A stretch of 36,859 bases of DNA, from the NCBI GenBank assembly GCA_945787845.1, contig CALZJH010000019.1, forward strand, positions 1-36,859, given 5' to 3'. Positions within the stretch are counted from its first letter, which is position 1; every line of letters starts with the position of its first letter. Source of the DNA: an uncultured Woeseiaceae bacterium. Its GTDB lineage: Bacteria > Pseudomonadota > Gammaproteobacteria > Steroidobacterales > Woeseiaceae. Below the pieces are notes generated by a model. It had not been told where the DNA came from. It was given only the letters and a program-made list of their open reading frames with translations, and searched no databases. Positions 35,994 through 36,859 of the stretch are shown piece after piece. The position numbers and the translations under genes are program-made.

Positions 35994-36256
35994 AGCCCTC
36001 ACTATGACCGATAGGCGCCAGAAGGCGAATTTCGTCGAGCGACGTGACCGGGCCCGATTTATCGCTTCGCAAGAATCGCCGAGATCGGGATGTCGATACG
36101 CTCCTTGAATGCCTTGAGAATCCGGCCGGATGCCTTCCTCTTTTCGGCCATCACCTCGACCTGGGCGTGATGCAGCGACAAGAGCACCGACTCAAGTATC
36201 GAACACATGAACGACACGATGAGTGCGACGGAAACCGCTATGACGAAAACTTGCAT
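35994..36256 (-). pseudogene. Remnant of a second CorC-type gene (N-terminus plus internal piece)
   Basis: An ORF of 65 codons from ATG 36256 (MQVFVIAVSVALIVSFMCSI, then ILESVLLSLHHA, ending ISAILAKR) matches residues 1-62 of the intact gene at 34059-35309. It then jumps, in a different frame, into LRSDKSGPVTSLDEIRLLAPIGHSEG, which matches residues 148-173. About 255 bp equivalent to residues 63-147 are lost and everything after residue 173 is missing, including the CBS domains. The first part keeps a start and the GGAGGTG site, so a short membrane peptide might still be made, but the gene is broken. Confidence 0.85.
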
Positions 36257-36332
36257 GAAAACACCTCCGGAAAGCTATTTTAGCGTGACTCACGGCCATG
36301 AATCGCGTTTATAGATCTGGTAGGGTTTGGTC

Positions 36333-36848
36333 ATGCGCAAGTTCCAGTGCCTGCTCGTTACGCTTGCAGCCCTGTTGCTCTTGACTGGCTGCACGACTTT
36401 CCAGGCCAAGGAGGCCGGAAGAGCGGTAGCTGGCGGCCTGTTAGAAAATGTCCTGGAGGTTGCTCTTGATGGCCCCGTGCAGGGGGACAAAGAGCGACGT
36501 TCCTATATCGCTTGCTTTCCACCATGCGTAGTCACTAGCGACTGGGACGATCGCCGCGCGGCCCGTGAACTCGAGGAAAAAGCGCGGCGCAAGCAAGAGA
36601 GACAGGTGCGCCATTATGAGGAAGAGGCCAACTCGATTATCGATGCGCTTGACGAGGCCGAGCGGCGCTCAGGGCAGCTACAACCCGACCGGGCACTGAC
36701 GGATTATGAACAGCAGGAAGAAGAGCGTCTCCGGCGGCGAGATGAAACGCTCGAAAACTGGGCCGAATTCGACGAATTCATGCAATCGCTTGAGATCGCC
36801 GAAGAAAAGAACAACGACCCACGTTTAAGCAAGATAACCGGCGAATAA
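36333..36848 (+). CDS. Lipoprotein, acidic coiled-coil type, copy 2
   Basis: The 171-residue paralogue of the gene at 35386-35916 has a lipobox LLTGC and the same N-terminal QAKEAGRAVAGGLLENVLEVALDGP, where the first copy has QVKEASGALAGGLFEMALDIALDGP. It shares the C-terminal LTDYEQQE-ERL-RR-E-L-WAEFDEFM and ends in DPRLSKITGE against DPRLSRITGE. The centre differs most (residues 50-75). ATG 36333 with AGGG 8 bases upstream is preferred over a TTG six bases earlier. A second frame of AAAAAAAGGCCCG after the stop repeats the pattern after copy 1. Confidence 0.8.
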   Translation: MRKFQCLLVTLAALLLLTGCTTFQAKEAGRAVAGGLLENVLEVALDGPVQGDKERRSYIACFPPCVVTSDWDDRRAARELEEKARRKQERQVRHYEEEANSIIDALDEAERRSGQLQPDRALTDYEQQEEERLRRRDETLENWAEFDEFMQSLEIAEEKNNDPRLSKITGE

Positions 36849-36859
36849 AAAAAGGCCCG

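Larger units (their letters stand above)
34791..36859. repeat. Tandem duplication of the CorC / lipoprotein divergent gene pair
   Basis: Unit 1 runs from about 34791 (codon 173 of the CorC-type gene) through the 76-bp divergent spacer and the lipoprotein gene to about 35925. Unit 2 runs from about 35994 through an equally long 76-bp spacer (36257-36332) to the window end. Start codons of both genes are offset by 947 bp. Unit 2 lost about 255 bp in its CorC part, so only the lipoprotein stays intact in both. The AATAAAAAA-GGCCCG end motif appears after each unit, hinting that another unit may follow outside. Confidence 0.75.

Overview
The window looks like ordinary chromosome from a high-GC Proteobacterium, most likely a gammaproteobacterium. 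The signs are a CTGT-N8-ACAG LexA box, a PA0069-type radical SAM gene, the MsrP/MsrQ pair, MscS, MurI, FolE, lipoproteins with normal lipoboxes and an Omp85-type outer-membrane protein. The lineage is an inference; a little-studied marine group would fit. I see no rRNA, tRNA, CRISPR array, phage or insertion sequence.

Layout. 1-1590 (-): a secreted protein of repeated beta-sandwich domains running off the left edge. 1819-3963 (-): overlapping operon of START-like, NUDIX and metallo-beta-lactamase-fold proteins. 4017-6938 (+): rhomboid protease, royal-jelly/yellow-like propeller, MscS. 7036-8362 (+): ECF sigma factor between two small membrane proteins. 8384-9481: SOS box and radical SAM protein. 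9628-13479 (+): TPR/TonB-like protein, MsrA, FolE, strictosidine-synthase-like propeller. 13483-16023 (-): M49-like metallopeptidase lipoprotein and MurI. 16098-19303: START-GyrI fusion, small unknown protein (-), Omp85-like protein. 19300-22245 (-): MBOAT, SGNH partner and universal stress protein in overlapping order. 22355-25501 (-): isoleucyl-tRNA synthetase behind a T-box leader. 25848-27815 (-): OPT transporter. 27896-33377: SDR, small lipoprotein, DksA-like protein, epoxide-hydrolase-like enzyme, DsbA-family protein, membrane protein, msrPQ. 33427-33915 (-): Hsp20. 34059-36848: a CorC-type gene and divergent lipoprotein gene, followed by a degraded second copy of the same pair.

The outstanding feature is at 25501-25800 (-): a complete transcription-attenuating T-box riboswitch (stem I with an AUC isoleucine specifier and loop-E bases, stem III, the UGGUACCGCG T-box, antiterminator, and a 12-bp terminator with a U run) ahead of ileS. 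T-boxes are mainly known from Firmicutes and Actinobacteria and would be exceptional in a gammaproteobacterium. The synthetase resembles the type-2 (IleRS2) class and has its HIGH signature rearranged to GIHH, a change I recall being linked to mupirocin hyper-resistance. Together they look like a transferred, tRNA-sensing, antibiotic-insensitive ileS module that may be the cell's main isoleucyl-tRNA synthetase.

Other themes are methionine-sulfoxide repair (MsrA in the cytoplasm, MsrPQ in the periplasm), envelope maintenance, and several undescribed operator-like palindromes.
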